From Effrenium voratum (Eukaryota; Sar; Dinophyceae; Suessiales; Symbiodiniaceae), in contig CAUJNA010001624.1 of NCBI GenBank assembly GCA_963377175.1, positions 143,501-207,500 on the forward strand: 64,000 nucleotides of DNA. Reading direction: 5' to 3'. Shown here piece after piece: positions 1 to 9,824 of the stretch. Below the pieces are notes generated by a model. The model was not told where the DNA came from and did not search any database. It worked only from the letters and a program-made list of their open reading frames with translations. The position numbers and the translations under genes were made by a program. Numbering within the stretch: the stretch's first letter is position 1; each line of letters begins with the position of its first letter.

Positions 1-160
1 GTGGGTTAATTGGCAGAACCCAACAAGCAAAGGGGATGGCTAGCCACCAACTGGCTTTGCGCTGCAAAGGTGGTTCATGGCCCAAAGGTGGCTGCAGCGG
101 AAAAGCGTGCTAAGGCCAGCATGGATGACCCGAAAGCCGGTTCAGGAAAGCATCCACTCA

Positions 161-251
161 CCCAGAGGGTCCAAGCACCTTCTAAGGAGGTACTTAGACA
201 CCTTTTGACCCCCCAAAAAAGCCACCCTCAGTGGTACTTGGACCCTCTGGG
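161..251. mobile_element. Family A short TIR element, copy 1
   Basis: The ends CCCAGAGGGTCC and GGACCCTCTGGG are a perfect 12-bp inverted repeat around about 65 bp of AGGAGGTACTTAG-type sequence. Related copies lie at 4966-5053, 53054-53144 and, degenerate, 63028-63102. There is no coding capacity. It is MITE-like or introner-like, and no convincing target-site duplication was found for this copy. Confidence 0.8.
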
Positions 252-458
252 CAAGGTTCAACTGACCTTCCCGGCCAGTGTTCTGAGGCAAACATCGCAA
301 AGATAAGCCTCGCATCCATCTTGACCAACTAAATAACCAAAGGGAAACAACTTGCTGGCGCTCAGCAGGGCAATTTCGGGAATGATCCTAAACCATCCAA
401 CTTACCTTTTTTTTCCTTGAAGGAGATCCCTCCCGAATCAAAAACCCAAATTCCCTAC

Positions 459-599
459 CTATCGCACCAGCAAAGGGCACTGGAGCCCAGGTCTTTCTTT
501 CGCTTCGCGCCGGGCGGCTGCTGCAAGTTCTTGGCGAAGCGCATCACTCGCAAAACCCTGGCGCGAAGCAGCGTCTCCGGGCGCCGTTTTTGGTTGAGT
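459..599 (-). CDS. Exon of voltage-gated cation channel, cytoplasmic basic segment after S4
   Basis: This is the last exon visible in the channel chain. The frame reads basic sequence including RPETLLRARVLRVMRFAKNL and then a Lys/Arg-rich stretch, with strong G/C at third positions. The acceptor ACCGAG leaves one base that completes an Arg codon begun at the end of exon 1526-1602 (phase 2). The donor is GATAG followed by GTAGGG. The Arg-every-third-residue pattern continues the S4-like character, but this part could instead be the S4-S5 linker or a cytoplasmic region. Pore segments S5-P-S6 would lie beyond the window's left edge and are not seen. A second frame is also open here but has a poorer GC3 profile. 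Confidence 0.62.
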   Translation of the reverse strand, partial: TQPKTAPGDAASRQGFASDALRQELAAAARREAKERPGLQCPLLVR

Positions 600-1525
600 C
601 TCGGTAAGCTCCATTCTGAGATTCTGGTTGGGTCGTGTCTCAATGGAAGTTGCAGCAAACCACATTTCAGGTCACGGAGACACTGCATCCAAAGCCATCC
701 TTTTGGTCAAAAAAACACCACAGGGAATGCCTTTACCACCCTTTGGCGACCTTTGGTGACTTTTGAACACCAAGGGACGCCAAACCACCCCTTCGAAGTT
801 TCGGGGAGGCGGACACCCGCGCGCATGTCGGAGGTAAAACCCGACGCCAAACCCGGAGGTGCCGAGGAACCCTCGGTTTCCAACATGAGATGTGCCTTCC
901 AAAAGGGAGCTGTGAACGTCCATGTTCAAATGCTGGGGGGGGAAGTGGACACAACGTCCAAGCGGGGTCCGTGGGAGTGCATGAGGACAAGATCGCTTTG
1001 TCTGTTCGAGGTTTCAGATATTCAAGACGCACCGTTATAGTGCGAGAAAAAAGAAAAGCAATCCATCCTAGAAAGGCTGGCACCATGATGAATTTCTTCT
1101 TGGATTCTCTAAACGGCAACACCAATCGCGACACCAAAGTTGAATGCCCCCCGTCTCTGTGATCGAGAATCACACATCAGAAAACCAAAGTATCATCAAC
1201 ACCGACGCTTCTTGCTTTCCAACCAGTGAACTTCAATCCAACACAAGCAAGGTGCCTCAACATTGCGAGACAAACCAAACGCAACCCAAAGTCCGGACCT
1301 TTCGATGCCGCACGGAACCTGATGATCCTCCTCGCTGGTTTTAAGACGAGTCCTCTGCTTCAGTTCCGTTGTTTCATAGGTGTGTGTGTGTGAATCGGGG
1401 CAGCCATTTGGTGGGTCCTCCTTTTTGACACATACCCAAAACTGTTGATTTGTGCCCAACCAACTTTTCTCGTTCCGCATGCGTCAACCAATCTGCAGTC
1501 GCGATTGAAAGCGCGCCGTCGGAGC

Positions 1526-1602
1526 CTAAAGATTCGCATGAGGCGGAAGATTCGGGTCAGGCGGCCCACGGCGAAGTTCTGCGCATAGCCAGCGTCAAAG
1601 GG
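1526..1602 (-). CDS. Exon of voltage-gated cation channel, S4 voltage sensor
   Basis: The frame ends in LTRIFRLMRIF followed by an Arg split across the intron, that is, Arg at every third position with hydrophobic residues between. This is the signature of an S4 helix in Kv/Nav/Cav-type channels. It follows the S3 exon (2591-2704) in phase 0 through an acceptor GGCAG at 1603-1607. The simplest donor is GC (AG then GCTCCG), which makes the phase fit the next exon at 459-599. A GT donor 39 bp further on would break that phase. GC-AG introns are well known in dinoflagellates. The element sits in the plasma membrane; ion selectivity cannot be judged without the pore. Confidence 0.75.
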
Positions 1603-2590
1603 CTGCCTAAGGAATCCGACAGATCCAGCCGAAATATCTGGAGAAATGAATACACTTGAATAATTTGTAAATAAACTAAACAATATATACATATATACAT
1701 ATAATGTAACAAAAAAGAAACTTGACATTGCATTAACTAATAAATACATTACCAAATAAATCAATTACTAGTCTGGGCAAAGTCTAATTCACCAAGCGAA
1801 AACCGAACATGGATCCCCATTGAAGAAACCTTCATGGGCGACGTGTCTGCGACGTGACGTCGTATTTTTTCAGACTATTCTCACCCCACCCCACCCCACC
1901 CCCCCATCCCACCCCCATCGGATCTTCATGGGCGAGCTGGTTTTACGTGTCAAATCGGTCGTGCGAATTTGCCCACCCCTTCCAAGCTCCAAGCTGCTCC
2001 AAAGCATGGATATCAAAGATCAAAGCGCGAGAGTGTGACACACACGAACCCCTCAATTCTTCCCTTGACCTAAATGAATTCTATTTCTACCTCAGCTCTT
2101 GCCTCCCCAAGCAAACATAGAGTAAAATTCTGGTCCACAATGCAACGCAGATTCAAACGAGGTCCCAGCTTTTCACCGTGCGCATTACTCAGGGGCGTGG
2201 TGTTGAAGCCGGCCGAATCTCAAAGGACATGAATGCTCGGTTTTACCAGGTGAGCTAGCAACATCTGCATTTGTTCTTACACTTTTTGTTTCACTTGAAG
2301 AAAGGGATCCCCAGAAAGGGGTCGTCTTCATCTTCGAAGCCTCGTTTCATGGTTTGAGCTCGCTAAGGACCAGTTTGGTATATCTATGTATATCTCCAAA
2401 GGGGGAGGGACCTACGCCTTTTCTGGTGTAACACACATTTTCCCAACACTTGTTGGTCTCCATGACACCTGCGAAATGAGGTGACATCCCAAAAAGGGGT
2501 CACAACCCCATGTCTGAAAGGGTCATGGGGAGTCCACCCTCAAACCGGCCAACATGACTCCGCATCCTCGTGCAAAGCAAGTGTCAGTAC

Positions 2591-2704
2591 ATATACGTCG
2601 ATGCTGGTGGCGATCACCACCGCAAAGTCGAAAATTCCGAAGACGTCGCACAGGAATTGCATCTTGTGCTGGTAGAGCCGCCAGGCGATTTCCAGCACAA
2701 AGAT
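2591..2704 (-). CDS. Exon of voltage-gated cation channel, S2-S3
   Basis: These 38 codons begin IFVLEIAWRLYQHKM and include FGIFDFAVVIATSID. The FVLE(I)xxR(L)Y and FDFxVVxxSxxD patterns are the classic S2 end and S3 of the ion-transport superfamily, with the acidic charge-transfer residues Glu (S2) and Asp (S3) present. The acceptor is CAACTCAG and the donor is GTACTG, both phase 0, which agrees with the flanking exons. This is the most diagnostic piece of the gene. The family assignment is strong; the subfamily (Na, Ca or K) is not determined. A 98-residue overlapping plus-strand frame is a shadow. Confidence 0.85.
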
Positions 2705-3452
2705 CTGAGTTGACATTGCACAGGGGTCTTATTTTCTAGGCAAATGTGTGCTGTCCCCCTGCCCTGACCAGAAAGAAGAATTGCAACCTATTCCTCTTAG
2801 GGTTGACCATTCTTACTGGGTCCCGACCCACCAAACCAAAGGTACAACAGGTGACCCTGAACAACTGAGGAACATAGGACCTAAAGTTTGCCCCCTCCAA
2901 GTCTTTCCCTTCAGATGTTGGTTTCCGATCACTTAGGATTGGCCTGCCAAATCTGCTCAAATCCGTTTGTCGCCAAATATGCCATGCACCCCAAAAGGGC
3001 CAAAAGGGCCCGGTCTCCCAGTCGCGTCTTTTAAGACCACCACCCACAGCCGTACTACAAAAACAAGTACAAGCCCAAATTGCTACTATAATTTACAAAC
3101 ACTGAACAACGAGCATTCACAATGGGGCCAGGTCGCTTTCTCCCCGATCTTGCAATGCTTTGGCTAAATGAATCGACCAGGTGCAGCTGTGGGGTTCTGA
3201 CTAACCCGGTCGCCAGGTGATATAGCCAAAGGTTAAAGTGTTTCCGAGATCCCCGGCCTCACGTCACCCCACCGGGAATCTCACTTCAACAAAGACACGC
3301 CCACATGTCAGGTTTGCTATGGAGGGTACCCTTTCCATGGTTGCTTCTAAGTGAGACCAATGAAAAACCCGAATTTGAGGGTGCCAGTGGTTGGTTTTGA
3401 GGGAGGCCGATGCATAACAACAAATCGAGGGTCCCCCTGATTTGCCACATAC

Positions 3453-3554
3453 CAACCGGCTCTGCAGTTGGAGCGCGGCATTGAAGATATGATCCACGAT
3501 GAAAAACGCCATCTCCTCAGCGCAGAGCTCGACGGATTTGGAGTCTGCCCAAAA
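3453..3554 (-). CDS. Exon of voltage-gated cation channel, S1-S2 region
   Basis: These 34 codons start FWADSKSVELCAEEM and contain FFIVDHIFNAAL, which fits the extracellular start of S2 in the ion-transport fold. The acceptor has a pyrimidine tract (ATTTTGCAG) and the donor is canonical (GTATGTGG). Both ends are phase 0, matching exon 2591-2704 directly. The short LQLQSRL stretch before the donor is unusual for S2 and might mean the true donor lies slightly earlier. Confidence 0.75.
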
Positions 3555-3790
3555 CTGCAAAATATGGAAACACAAGATGTGAACAAAGGTCGATTCTGAG
3601 GCCATACATGTCCACCTTTTGGGACCTTGCCACAGCTTCCCTGTAATTGGTGACAAACACCCAGGCTTCAAATCCCCAGTTCCCACCAATCCAAACCACC
3701 AAGGAGTAACCTGATTGACTATGTGCCAAAGTGAGTGACGCCATTAGCCCAAAAGACAAGGGAGGCTACTCCGGCAGAAGAGAAATGGTC

Positions 3791-3902
3791 ATGGGTCAAA
3801 ACCCCGTACCCCCCGTGAACGTCCCAATCCCTAAAATAGACGAACATGAGTGGCTAATTCACCAACCCCAAAATGGGATACCATTGGTTTTGACGTCCAC
3901 AG
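3791..3902. repeat. Family D dispersed repeat, copy 1
   Basis: It contains the phrase GGGTCAAAAYCCCGTACC followed by CCCGTGAAC and an AATCCCYACTAAAAT unit. Better-preserved copies are at 36265-36385 and 45107-45230, and a divergent one is at 27080-27165. Here it lies in an intron of the channel gene. No inverted ends were found. Confidence 0.75.
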
Positions 3903-4057
3903 CGAAATCGCCAAGGGCCTGGGCAAATGCCATTCGCAGAAAATAATACGTCCGGGAGCTCCATGGCCAAGGATGCATGAACAAAAACCTTCCGCTTTAC
4001 AAAGGAATCCTCTAAATCAGCGAAAGGTGGATCTTTTACCCCGCCCTTTGAGGGGAC

Positions 4058-4162
4058 CTGCGGAAGGGAAATCGAAATCAAATTATTGAAGTCCAGAAGC
4101 GCCGATTCAGCCAATTCGACCCACCGAAAGCTGCCCGACCGACCAACGGTCGCCGATATTTT
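4058..4162 (-). CDS. Probable exon of channel gene, upstream of S1-S2
   Basis: These 35 codons include SFRWVELAESALLDFNNL. The donor CCGCAG followed by GTCCCC is phase 0 and fits exon 3453-3554. The acceptor chosen (TTTGCAAAG) has a weak pyrimidine tract. A shorter start at 4130 is possible, but it breaks the phase with the next upstream exon. No motif is recognised. Membership in the channel gene rests on strand, order and phase only. Confidence 0.45.
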
Positions 4163-4595
4163 CTTTGCAAATGGTTTTGTTTTTTTAATGGCAACAAACA
4201 ACATAAGGGCATGACCTGTTTTCTGTGTTTATTCAAACCTCCTGTTGGTAGCTTTCAAAAGGAAACCAACATGACGCAGTTTGCGGATTCCCCGATTTTA
4301 GGACAACCAAAGTACGTCTAAAGGTACTGGGACCCTTACGGACTTGAAACGGAAGTAACACTCAGTTGCCCCAGTGAAACCTCAACACATTTTGGTTGCA
4401 CAACTCAATATGAAACCAAAAGGAAAATCACACAAGGGGAAGCCAAAGGGGGGAAAACCAAAATCTGATGGGAAAAGGGGAGAGGGTGGAGTTGTGGTTG
4501 ATGGGGGTGGGGAAGGGTGGGGTTGAGATGGGGTGTGGGGTATGGGATATGGGCTTGATGAAGACGCAACACCAAACGAACTTCAGGGAAACAAA

Positions 4596-4711
4596 CTAGG
4601 TCCTCCAGTACAGAGCTTAGAATAAGGGTAACAACTTTTTTCTGTAGTATTTTTTAGTAGGGGAACCCTCCCCCAAAAAAGGGGAGACAAGGGCACTACA
4701 GGGGGCCCTAG
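4596..4711. mobile_element. Family B short TIR element, copy 1
   Basis: The ends CTAGGTCCTCCAGTA and (imperfect) TACAGGGGGCCCTAG are inverted repeats. The interior has TTTCTGTAGT and AGTAGGGGAACCCTCCCCC. Sister copies are at 13736-13852 and 16979-17107. It begins only about 50-115 bp downstream of exon 4760-4887 in the direction of that gene, and a family A copy lies on the exon's other side. Confidence 0.8.
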
Positions 4712-4759
4712 CCAACATCTGATGCCAAAAAGGGAAGCCAAACACCTCAGAGATCCCCT

Positions 4760-4887
4760 CCAAAACCTAAACGCCGAGGCGCCGCGCCGGGCCAGTGCTC
4801 GGAGCCGGGCTCCAAAAAGCCCAACACCTCCGCGGCCTGGGTGCCTCGCCATTGGGTCTGCAGCAGCAGGATGAAGGTGTAGAGCAC
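4760..4887 (-). CDS. Probable exon of channel gene, hydrophobic segment
   Basis: Following the acceptor GCTTCAG, the frame reads VLYTFILLLQTQWRGTQAAE, a hydrophobic run that could be a membrane helix. A GT donor (GAG then GTGTTG) would end a 60-bp exon at 4828 in phase 0, fitting exon 4058-4162. The frame stays open and GC3-rich down to about 4760, so the longer extent is given. The gene identity is inferred from position and phase. It is bracketed by short TIR elements at 4596-4711 and 4966-5053. Confidence 0.55.
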
Positions 4888-4965
4888 CTGAAGCGAGCTT
4901 TTCTTTAGGCGGAAATCCAGCCGGGGTTAACCCCTGGGATTTTCTGGGGTTTGGGGTTTCCCTGG

Positions 4966-5053
4966 CCCAGAGGGTCCTTGGTACCTAAGGAGGTACTTAG
5001 ATCCCTTTTTACCCCCCAAAAGCCATCCTCAGGAGGTACTTGGACCCTCTGGG
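4966..5053. mobile_element. Family A short TIR element, copy 2
   Basis: Perfect 12-bp inverted ends CCCAGAGGGTCC and GGACCCTCTGGG enclose a core matching copies at 161-251 and 53054-53144. It lies about 80 bp from the channel exon 4760-4887. Confidence 0.82.
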
Positions 5054-5100
5054 AGTTTCTTGGGTTTCCAGCTGGTCTTTAAGTGATATGTTTTTTTTAG

Positions 5101-5960
5101 AGGACCTGAAGCCGGCGGGGGAGGGCGGGGGGGAGGGGGGGGTTCACCTGTTGGATTGATTGCATTCCTTGAATTTGTGTTTACCGGTAAACACCTGATG
5201 GTTTGGTTTCCCCATTGGAAACCCAACTGCTGTAGAGCACCTGGATTGACTCCAATTAAAGACACCCCCAGCTCGACCACAAACATAGCCTGGTGGTAAG
5301 CCCTGCTGGGTAGACATTGTTTTCCCTTTACGGGAGACTTGCCGGGAATAGCACAGGTGGGCTTTCAACAATAGCGGGACCCCACAGAACTAGTGGGCTG
5401 TGATTTACCCACGTATGAGCCACAGACAATGCTACTTACATCTGGTTCAATTAGGTTCCCAGTTTTTGTGAGAAAATAAGGGATACTGGATAGGCCCCCC
5501 CGCGTCCTCTGCGATGAACAAGTAGGCTAAAAAAGAATTGAATGTTATCGGTTGCTCATACGGGTCTGTCTTACAACGGGGAACCGAGCACTTGAGTGTC
5601 CATCTCCATTTGACACATATCCACATCAACGATTTCTGTCCACCGTCCATTTGGGAGGGCATTGCCCATTTGGATGTTTATCAACATCGTTGGCCCCTTT
5701 CTCCAGCCAATTTAGAGGACCACTACTTTGAGGACCACCCATTTCAATGCATAGCCACCAGCACCAGGTGGCTAAGCAATCAAACAATCAAACTAACTTA
5801 CATCAAAGACTGGCACCCCAACAGTAGCTTGTGGGTTCCCCCCCCCCCCCCCGCGGGCAGCAACCTGAACAGGTCCTACAAGGTCTGATGCAAAGCAACT
5901 AAGCATCAAGGAGCACTGATTAGCTAAGCAAACACCTAAAACTAGCAGAGAGACACCAAC
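5101..5960. other. Intergenic or intronic stretch without supported gene
   Basis: It contains a G-rich run at 5113-5142, a C-run at 5838-5852 and one copy of the TTTGACACATATCCAC motif near 5609. No frame shows coding bias. Confidence 0.5.
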
Positions 5961-5967
5961 GAAGTCA

Positions 5968-6346
5968 ACTAACCAACCAAGCAACCAAGCAACCAGGCAA
6001 CCAAGCAACCAAGCAACCACGCAACCACTCAACCACGCAACCAACCAACCAACCAACCAACCAACCAACCAACCAACCAACCAACCAACCAACCAACCAA
6101 CCAACCAACCAACCAACCAACCAATAGCCAGCCAACCAACCAACCAACCAACCAACCAACCAACCAAGCAACCAACCAACAAAACAACCAACTAACCAAC
6201 CAAGCAACCAACCAACAAAACAACAAACCAACCAACCAACCAACCAACCAACCAACCAACCAACCAAGCAACCAAGCAACCAAGCAACCAAGCAACCAAG
6301 CAACCAAGCAACCAAGCAACCAAGTAAGCAAGCAAGCAACCAACCA
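5968..6346. repeat. (CAAC)n / (CAAG)n tetranucleotide array
   Basis: About 380 bp of CCAA-CCAA with interspersed AAGC, GAGC-like and AACA variants. On the minus strand it creates open frames of Trp-Leu-Val-Gly repeats that are not genes. Confidence 0.95.
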
Positions 6347-6492
6347 AAAACATACACACACAAACACAAACAAAAGCAAACACAACAAACACACACACAC
6401 ACACAAAAACACAAACACACGCAAACACACACAAAACAAAACACAAACAAACGAACAAACAAACAAACAAACAAACAAACAAAAATACAAAC
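6347..6492. repeat. (AAAC)n / (AC)n array
   Basis: A-rich strand-asymmetric continuation of the preceding array, made of AAAC and CACA units. Confidence 0.9.
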
Positions 6493-6784
6493 AACCATCA
6501 ACAAACAGCAAACTAAACATAACAACGGAAGGCGACACCAAGTGTTGGGAAACCGGAAAAGAAAGCAACTCCGGAAACCAATAAGCTGGACACAAAGACA
6601 CCCAGTGTCAACCCCAATTTGAAAACCGACAAAGCGCTAGTTCTGCCATGCAGGCAGGCTAAAAAGCTAGCCAAGAAACCAAAAGAGGGAACATACAGCA
6701 AACACCAATGACAAACACGAGGGAAGGAGGTGATCAAGTAAGCGAGCAGTTAAGCAAGCAAACGACGCAAAACCACCGAAAGGC

Positions 6785-6788
6785 AAAG

Positions 6789-6822
<34 letters not shown>

Positions 6823-6930
6823 ACCAACAAACCAACCAACAAACCAAAGAAACAAAGAAGAGACAAGAAAAACGGTGAACAAAGCAAACAATCAAACAAA
6901 CAAACAAACACACACACACACACACACAAA
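6785..6930. repeat. (CAGC)n, (CAAC)n, (AAAC)n and (AC)n mini-arrays
   Basis: Consecutive short arrays: AGCC repeats at 6787-6818, then CCAA units, then AAAC and CACA units ending in an A-run. Confidence 0.9.
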
Positions 6931-6939
6931 AAAAAAACT

Positions 6940-7046
6940 GGGCTGTCCTCAGATTCCCTGCTAAAAGTTTAACTTTCAGTGGGTTAAGTGGAAACTCCCA
7001 GTAAACCCTAAAAAAAGCTAAAAAGCTAAGGGGATGCCTGGGAGCC
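6940..7046. mobile_element. Family C short element, copy 1
   Basis: It starts GGGCTGTCCTCAGATTCCCT, has an internal AAAGTTTAACTTTCAGTGGG hairpin-like stretch and ends GGGGATGCCTGGGAGCC. The ends are an imperfect inverted repeat sharing ATCCCCT/AGGGGAT. Other copies are at 31060-31166, 43737-43850 and 55598-55703, with a fragment at 8929-8980. Confidence 0.75.
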
Positions 7047-7061
7047 ACCAAGAAACCAAGC

Positions 7062-7087
7062 AACCAAGCAAGCAAGCAAGCCAGCAA

Positions 7088-7127
<40 letters not shown>

Positions 7128-7145
7128 TCAAGCAAGCAAGCAAAA
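7062..7145. repeat. (CAAG)n array
   Basis: About 84 bp of AAGC units with rare GCCA and ATCA interruptions. A similar array recurs at 24057-24183. Confidence 0.95.
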
Positions 7146-7371
7146 TAACACCTCGCGCACTCCAAAAGAAACAGCAGACCGAGAAAGCCAAGGAACTAAC
7201 CCACCAAGCATGCCAAGCATCCCCAGCAACTCAAGTTAGTAAGCCAGCCACAGTCTGATCCTCTGGATCAAGCGGCACGAGTCTGCATCTGGGCAAATTG
7301 CAATACTTCCATAACTGGAAATAAGGGAGCCTCTAGGTAAAGAAGCCTTCTGGGGACCGAGCACGTTTCAC

Positions 7372-7505
7372 CCGAAAGAATCGGTGAGCTCCTGCCCGAA
7401 TTTCCCCAGATCCGCATCTCCCAGATCCCTCAGACTCCGAGTGGCCACTAGAAAGCTCACGACCGCGTCCACGACCTGAGCTTCGGACTGGTCGTAAAGC
7501 GTTGA
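7372..7505 (-). CDS. Exon of unidentified protein, helical
   Basis: After the acceptor TTTGCGGCAG the frame reads STLYDQSEAQVVDAVVSFLV, then ATRSLRDLGDADLG. It is GC3-rich and amphipathic, so likely helical. A GT donor is available after TCTTTCGG. The acceptor is about 25 bp from the edge of the family G element at 7529-7645, which therefore lies in the upstream intron. The function is not recognised. It could be part of the channel's N-terminal region or a separate gene. Confidence 0.68.
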
Positions 7506-7528
7506 CTGCCGCAAATTGGAAAAATAAG

Positions 7529-7645
7529 CTTGGTTAACGTTGGAAGGGGAGCAACAATTGAAACAAATATGCAGTTAAGTGGTTGGATTTCAACCACTTT
7601 ACCACAATAAGCAAAAACGTAAAATGTTTCCCAACAACCATGAAA
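7529..7645. mobile_element. Family G dispersed element, copy 1
   Basis: It carries AACGTTGGAAGGGGAGCA, then GCAGTTAAGTGGTTGGATTT, then TTTCCCAACAACCATG. It matches copies at 20703-20818, 52649-52751 and 53896-54013. Inverted termini are not obvious. Confidence 0.8.
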
Positions 7646-7759
7646 GGGTCTGCCGCCAAAAGAAGGCCCTTGAAGGGGGTTCGGTATTTTTGTCAGTATT
7701 TTTTCTAGTGTTTTGAGGCCCTTGCTCTCACCATTCCAGTACGCTTTATCCGGGGTTGC

Positions 7760-7867
7760 CTTTTCACTGTTTCCCTTGAGTCGCTCACGTGAGCCAAATT
7801 GGTCCCTCAAGCCTGTCATCCACTCCAAGGGCAATGCAGGCAGTTGACATAGATTCAACAGGTCCGC
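7760..7867 (-). CDS. Exon of unidentified protein
   Basis: After the acceptor CCCCTAG the frame reads ADLLNLCQLPALPLEWMTGL, then RDQFGSRERLKG. A GC donor (GAAAAG then GCAACC) gives phase 0 into exon 7372-7505. A GT donor at GGCTCAC then GTGAGC would give phase 1 and switch the next exon into an Arg/Ser-rich frame. The function is unknown. Confidence 0.6.
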
Positions 7868-7943
7868 CTAGGGGAAACTGCACTGGCAGTCGAAAGGCGA
7901 AGTTCATTCCACACTGTCGGAAGTTCCTTTTCTTCTCCTCTTG

Positions 7944-7963
7944 GAAATATATATATATATATG
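7944..7963. repeat. (TA)n microsatellite
   Basis: Perfect AT alternation of about 18 bp. Similar (TA)n tracts of 15-30 bp occur at about 13087, 21500, 27560, 27690, 30870, 32165, 33680 and 61245. Confidence 0.9.
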
Positions 7964-8208
7964 TTGGATATAGTCATGGTTGCAATCAAAGGAACACACA
8001 AAAGTTCTGAACTTCCTAAACAGTTCATCACCGCCCTACCAACCCCAACTACTTAAATCCCCTGAAAACAAATCCGGTAGTGATAGATTCCTTTTTAAAA
8101 CCAACCAACCAGCATAAAAAGTATCCCAAGCAAACCAAGCAAACAGGTCTTGACCTCGCCAACTACTCCCGCCCCAGTCGGTTTTCGAAAACATTTGGAT
8201 GGCCAAAG

Positions 8209-8324
8209 CGCCGACTCTTTGAAGTCGATCTCTACACGGGTCACCAGCTTGTTGTAGGTGGTGCCCAGCGCATCCTTCTCTTTGGCCTCACGAAACGCGC
8301 GATTCGCTTCCGCGAAGCGCGTTT
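8209..8324 (-). CDS. Exon of unidentified coiled-coil-like protein
   Basis: The frame reads RFAEANRAFREAKEKDALGT, then TYNKLVTRVEIDFKESAL, which is charged and helical with high GC3. The acceptor CTTAAG is plausible. Phase with exon 9229-9320 does not match directly, so either an exon between them is missing from this model or the start differs. The function is not recognised. Confidence 0.6.
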
Positions 8325-8995
8325 CTTAAGCGTCAGAGCTGTTGAGGTCAGACCTTCTTGGGGTCTCAATGTAGCTCCGGAAAAAAAACACTTGGGTTCT
8401 TGGGGTCTCAATGGAGCTCCGGGCGATTGCCTTCGTGGGGGCTGGAGGGGCCTGCCAGCCACTGGTCCTCCTGTGATTGTGTGTATGGTCAAACCGCCTC
8501 TTGTGCCATGGTCATGGTTCCCTCCAAATCCATCCTTATGGCTGTCTACGAACCCTAAATGCCGAATTATCACTATTTAATATAATTACCCTCAAACCTC
8601 ATGCTGGTCCTGTGACCCTGGCTATGGGTTGCCTGCACCAAGTTGCAAACAACCGGAAAGGTAGAAGCTGGGAGCCAACAGGTGGTCGATTCCATGTTTG
8701 GCCCGACCCCCCAACAAACCAAACCTGACTTGAAGGGAACTGGATTCAGCGTGGCTCGGTTCACGGTTCAAGGGATCAAACCATTTCCAAACGGACCATT
8801 CATCTGCGTATGTGTCAAAGTAGAGAAGTACCCCCTCCCCCAAATGGTGGTTTTCTCTTTGGTTCCCTATTAAGAACCCTAAACAACAAACCCTCTTGCG
8901 GGGTCCCCTGATGATACTGAGCTGCCCTCAGATCCCCTAAAGTTTATCGCTTTTAGTGGGCTCAATGGAAACTAATTACCACTGGGCCAACCAAT

Positions 8996-9120
8996 GTTGA
9001 CCCAGGATTAATAAACCCGTCCCCTTGTTAGGGGGTGTTCCCTCCAAAAGTGGTCTGAATCCCTAAAAGGGGACACCCCCCGATCAAAATCAACCAGGGG
9101 TTTATGAATCCGGGGTTAAC
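8996..9120. mobile_element. Family F TIR element, copy 1
   Basis: The left end GTTGACCCAGGATTAATAAA and the complement of the right end (GTTAACCCCGGATTCATAAA) agree at 16 of 20 positions. The interior has GGGGGTGTTCCC and GGGGACACCCCCC arms, so it can fold into a long hairpin. Copies are at 22330-22438 and 54117-54237. It is MITE-like. Confidence 0.82.
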
Positions 9121-9228
9121 CTAATGCCCGACCGGTGGACATGGTCACCTGGTCCACTGACCCAGGGCGCTTGGCCGGACCCTACCACTGAACCAACTAA
9201 AAACAACTAAACACTGAAGAGGTAGGAC

Positions 9229-9320
9229 CGCCGTCTTCTTCCAAGGTGCCGGGTCCTCCAAGGCCTCCTGCGCCTGTGCTTCTTGCCATGCCTGAATGGG
9301 TCTGGAAGACAGGCTGGGTG
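9229..9320 (-). CDS. Exon of unidentified protein
   Basis: After the acceptor ATTTTTCCAG the frame reads PSLSSRPIQAWQEAQAQEAL, then EDPAPWKKTA, with a GT donor (GCG then GTCCTA). Two leading bases complete a codon started by exon 9592-9708 (phase 1), so the two exons are compatible neighbours. The function is unknown. Confidence 0.6.
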
Positions 9321-9591
9321 CTGGAAAAATACGAGTCAGAAATGAGTCAGAAACGGTCAACTTAAACAATCATAAAGTCATTGTGCAGAAAATAGTGTGG
9401 TGAGCTTTTTTCAGCGTGTTCATTAGTATTGAAATCTAAGTCATTTCATATCTCGACAGCGTGTTAATTTTAGGAAACTTAGTATTGAACGTAATGTTAT
9501 CGCTCATCTAATTGAAAAAAGTGTCAAAGCAAAAAAACAAAAAACCGAATCCTAAAATAAATACCCCTCCATTTAATTATGTGCTGCTTAC

Positions 9592-9708
9592 CGTCAATGT
9601 CGAAAAGCAAGCGACTGCCGAAGTCTTTGACGGGGCCAAGCGGACCTCGGCCAAAAGGTCCGCTTGTCAAACACGGGTTCCATATCGAGTCTTTAAAAGG
9701 GCCGAAAC
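9592..9708 (-). CDS. Exon of unidentified Gly/Pro-rich protein
   Basis: The frame reads FGPFKDSIWNPCLTSGPFGR, then GPLGPVKDFGSRLLFDID, and ends at a canonical donor G then GTAAGC. The acceptor is CTGAATAG. Phase 1 agrees with exon 9229-9320. No family is recognised; a terminal location in the protein is possible. Confidence 0.65.
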
Positions 9709-9824
9709 CTATTCAGGTGGTTCTCAACATGAGTCTCTTCCAGGCGGGTGCTTCGTGTTGCTTGAGAAATGACAAACATGCACAAAGGAAGTGCAATGGT
9801 TGAACAGGAACTTCGCTAAGGCAC

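Noticed and set aside
417..1040. 207-codon plus-strand gene
   Set aside because: It overlaps the channel exon on the other strand and lacks third-position bias outside that overlap.
5793..6601. Trp-Leu-Val-Gly repeat proteins of 100-190 codons on the minus strand
   Set aside because: Pure product of the (CAAC)n array, open in all three frames.
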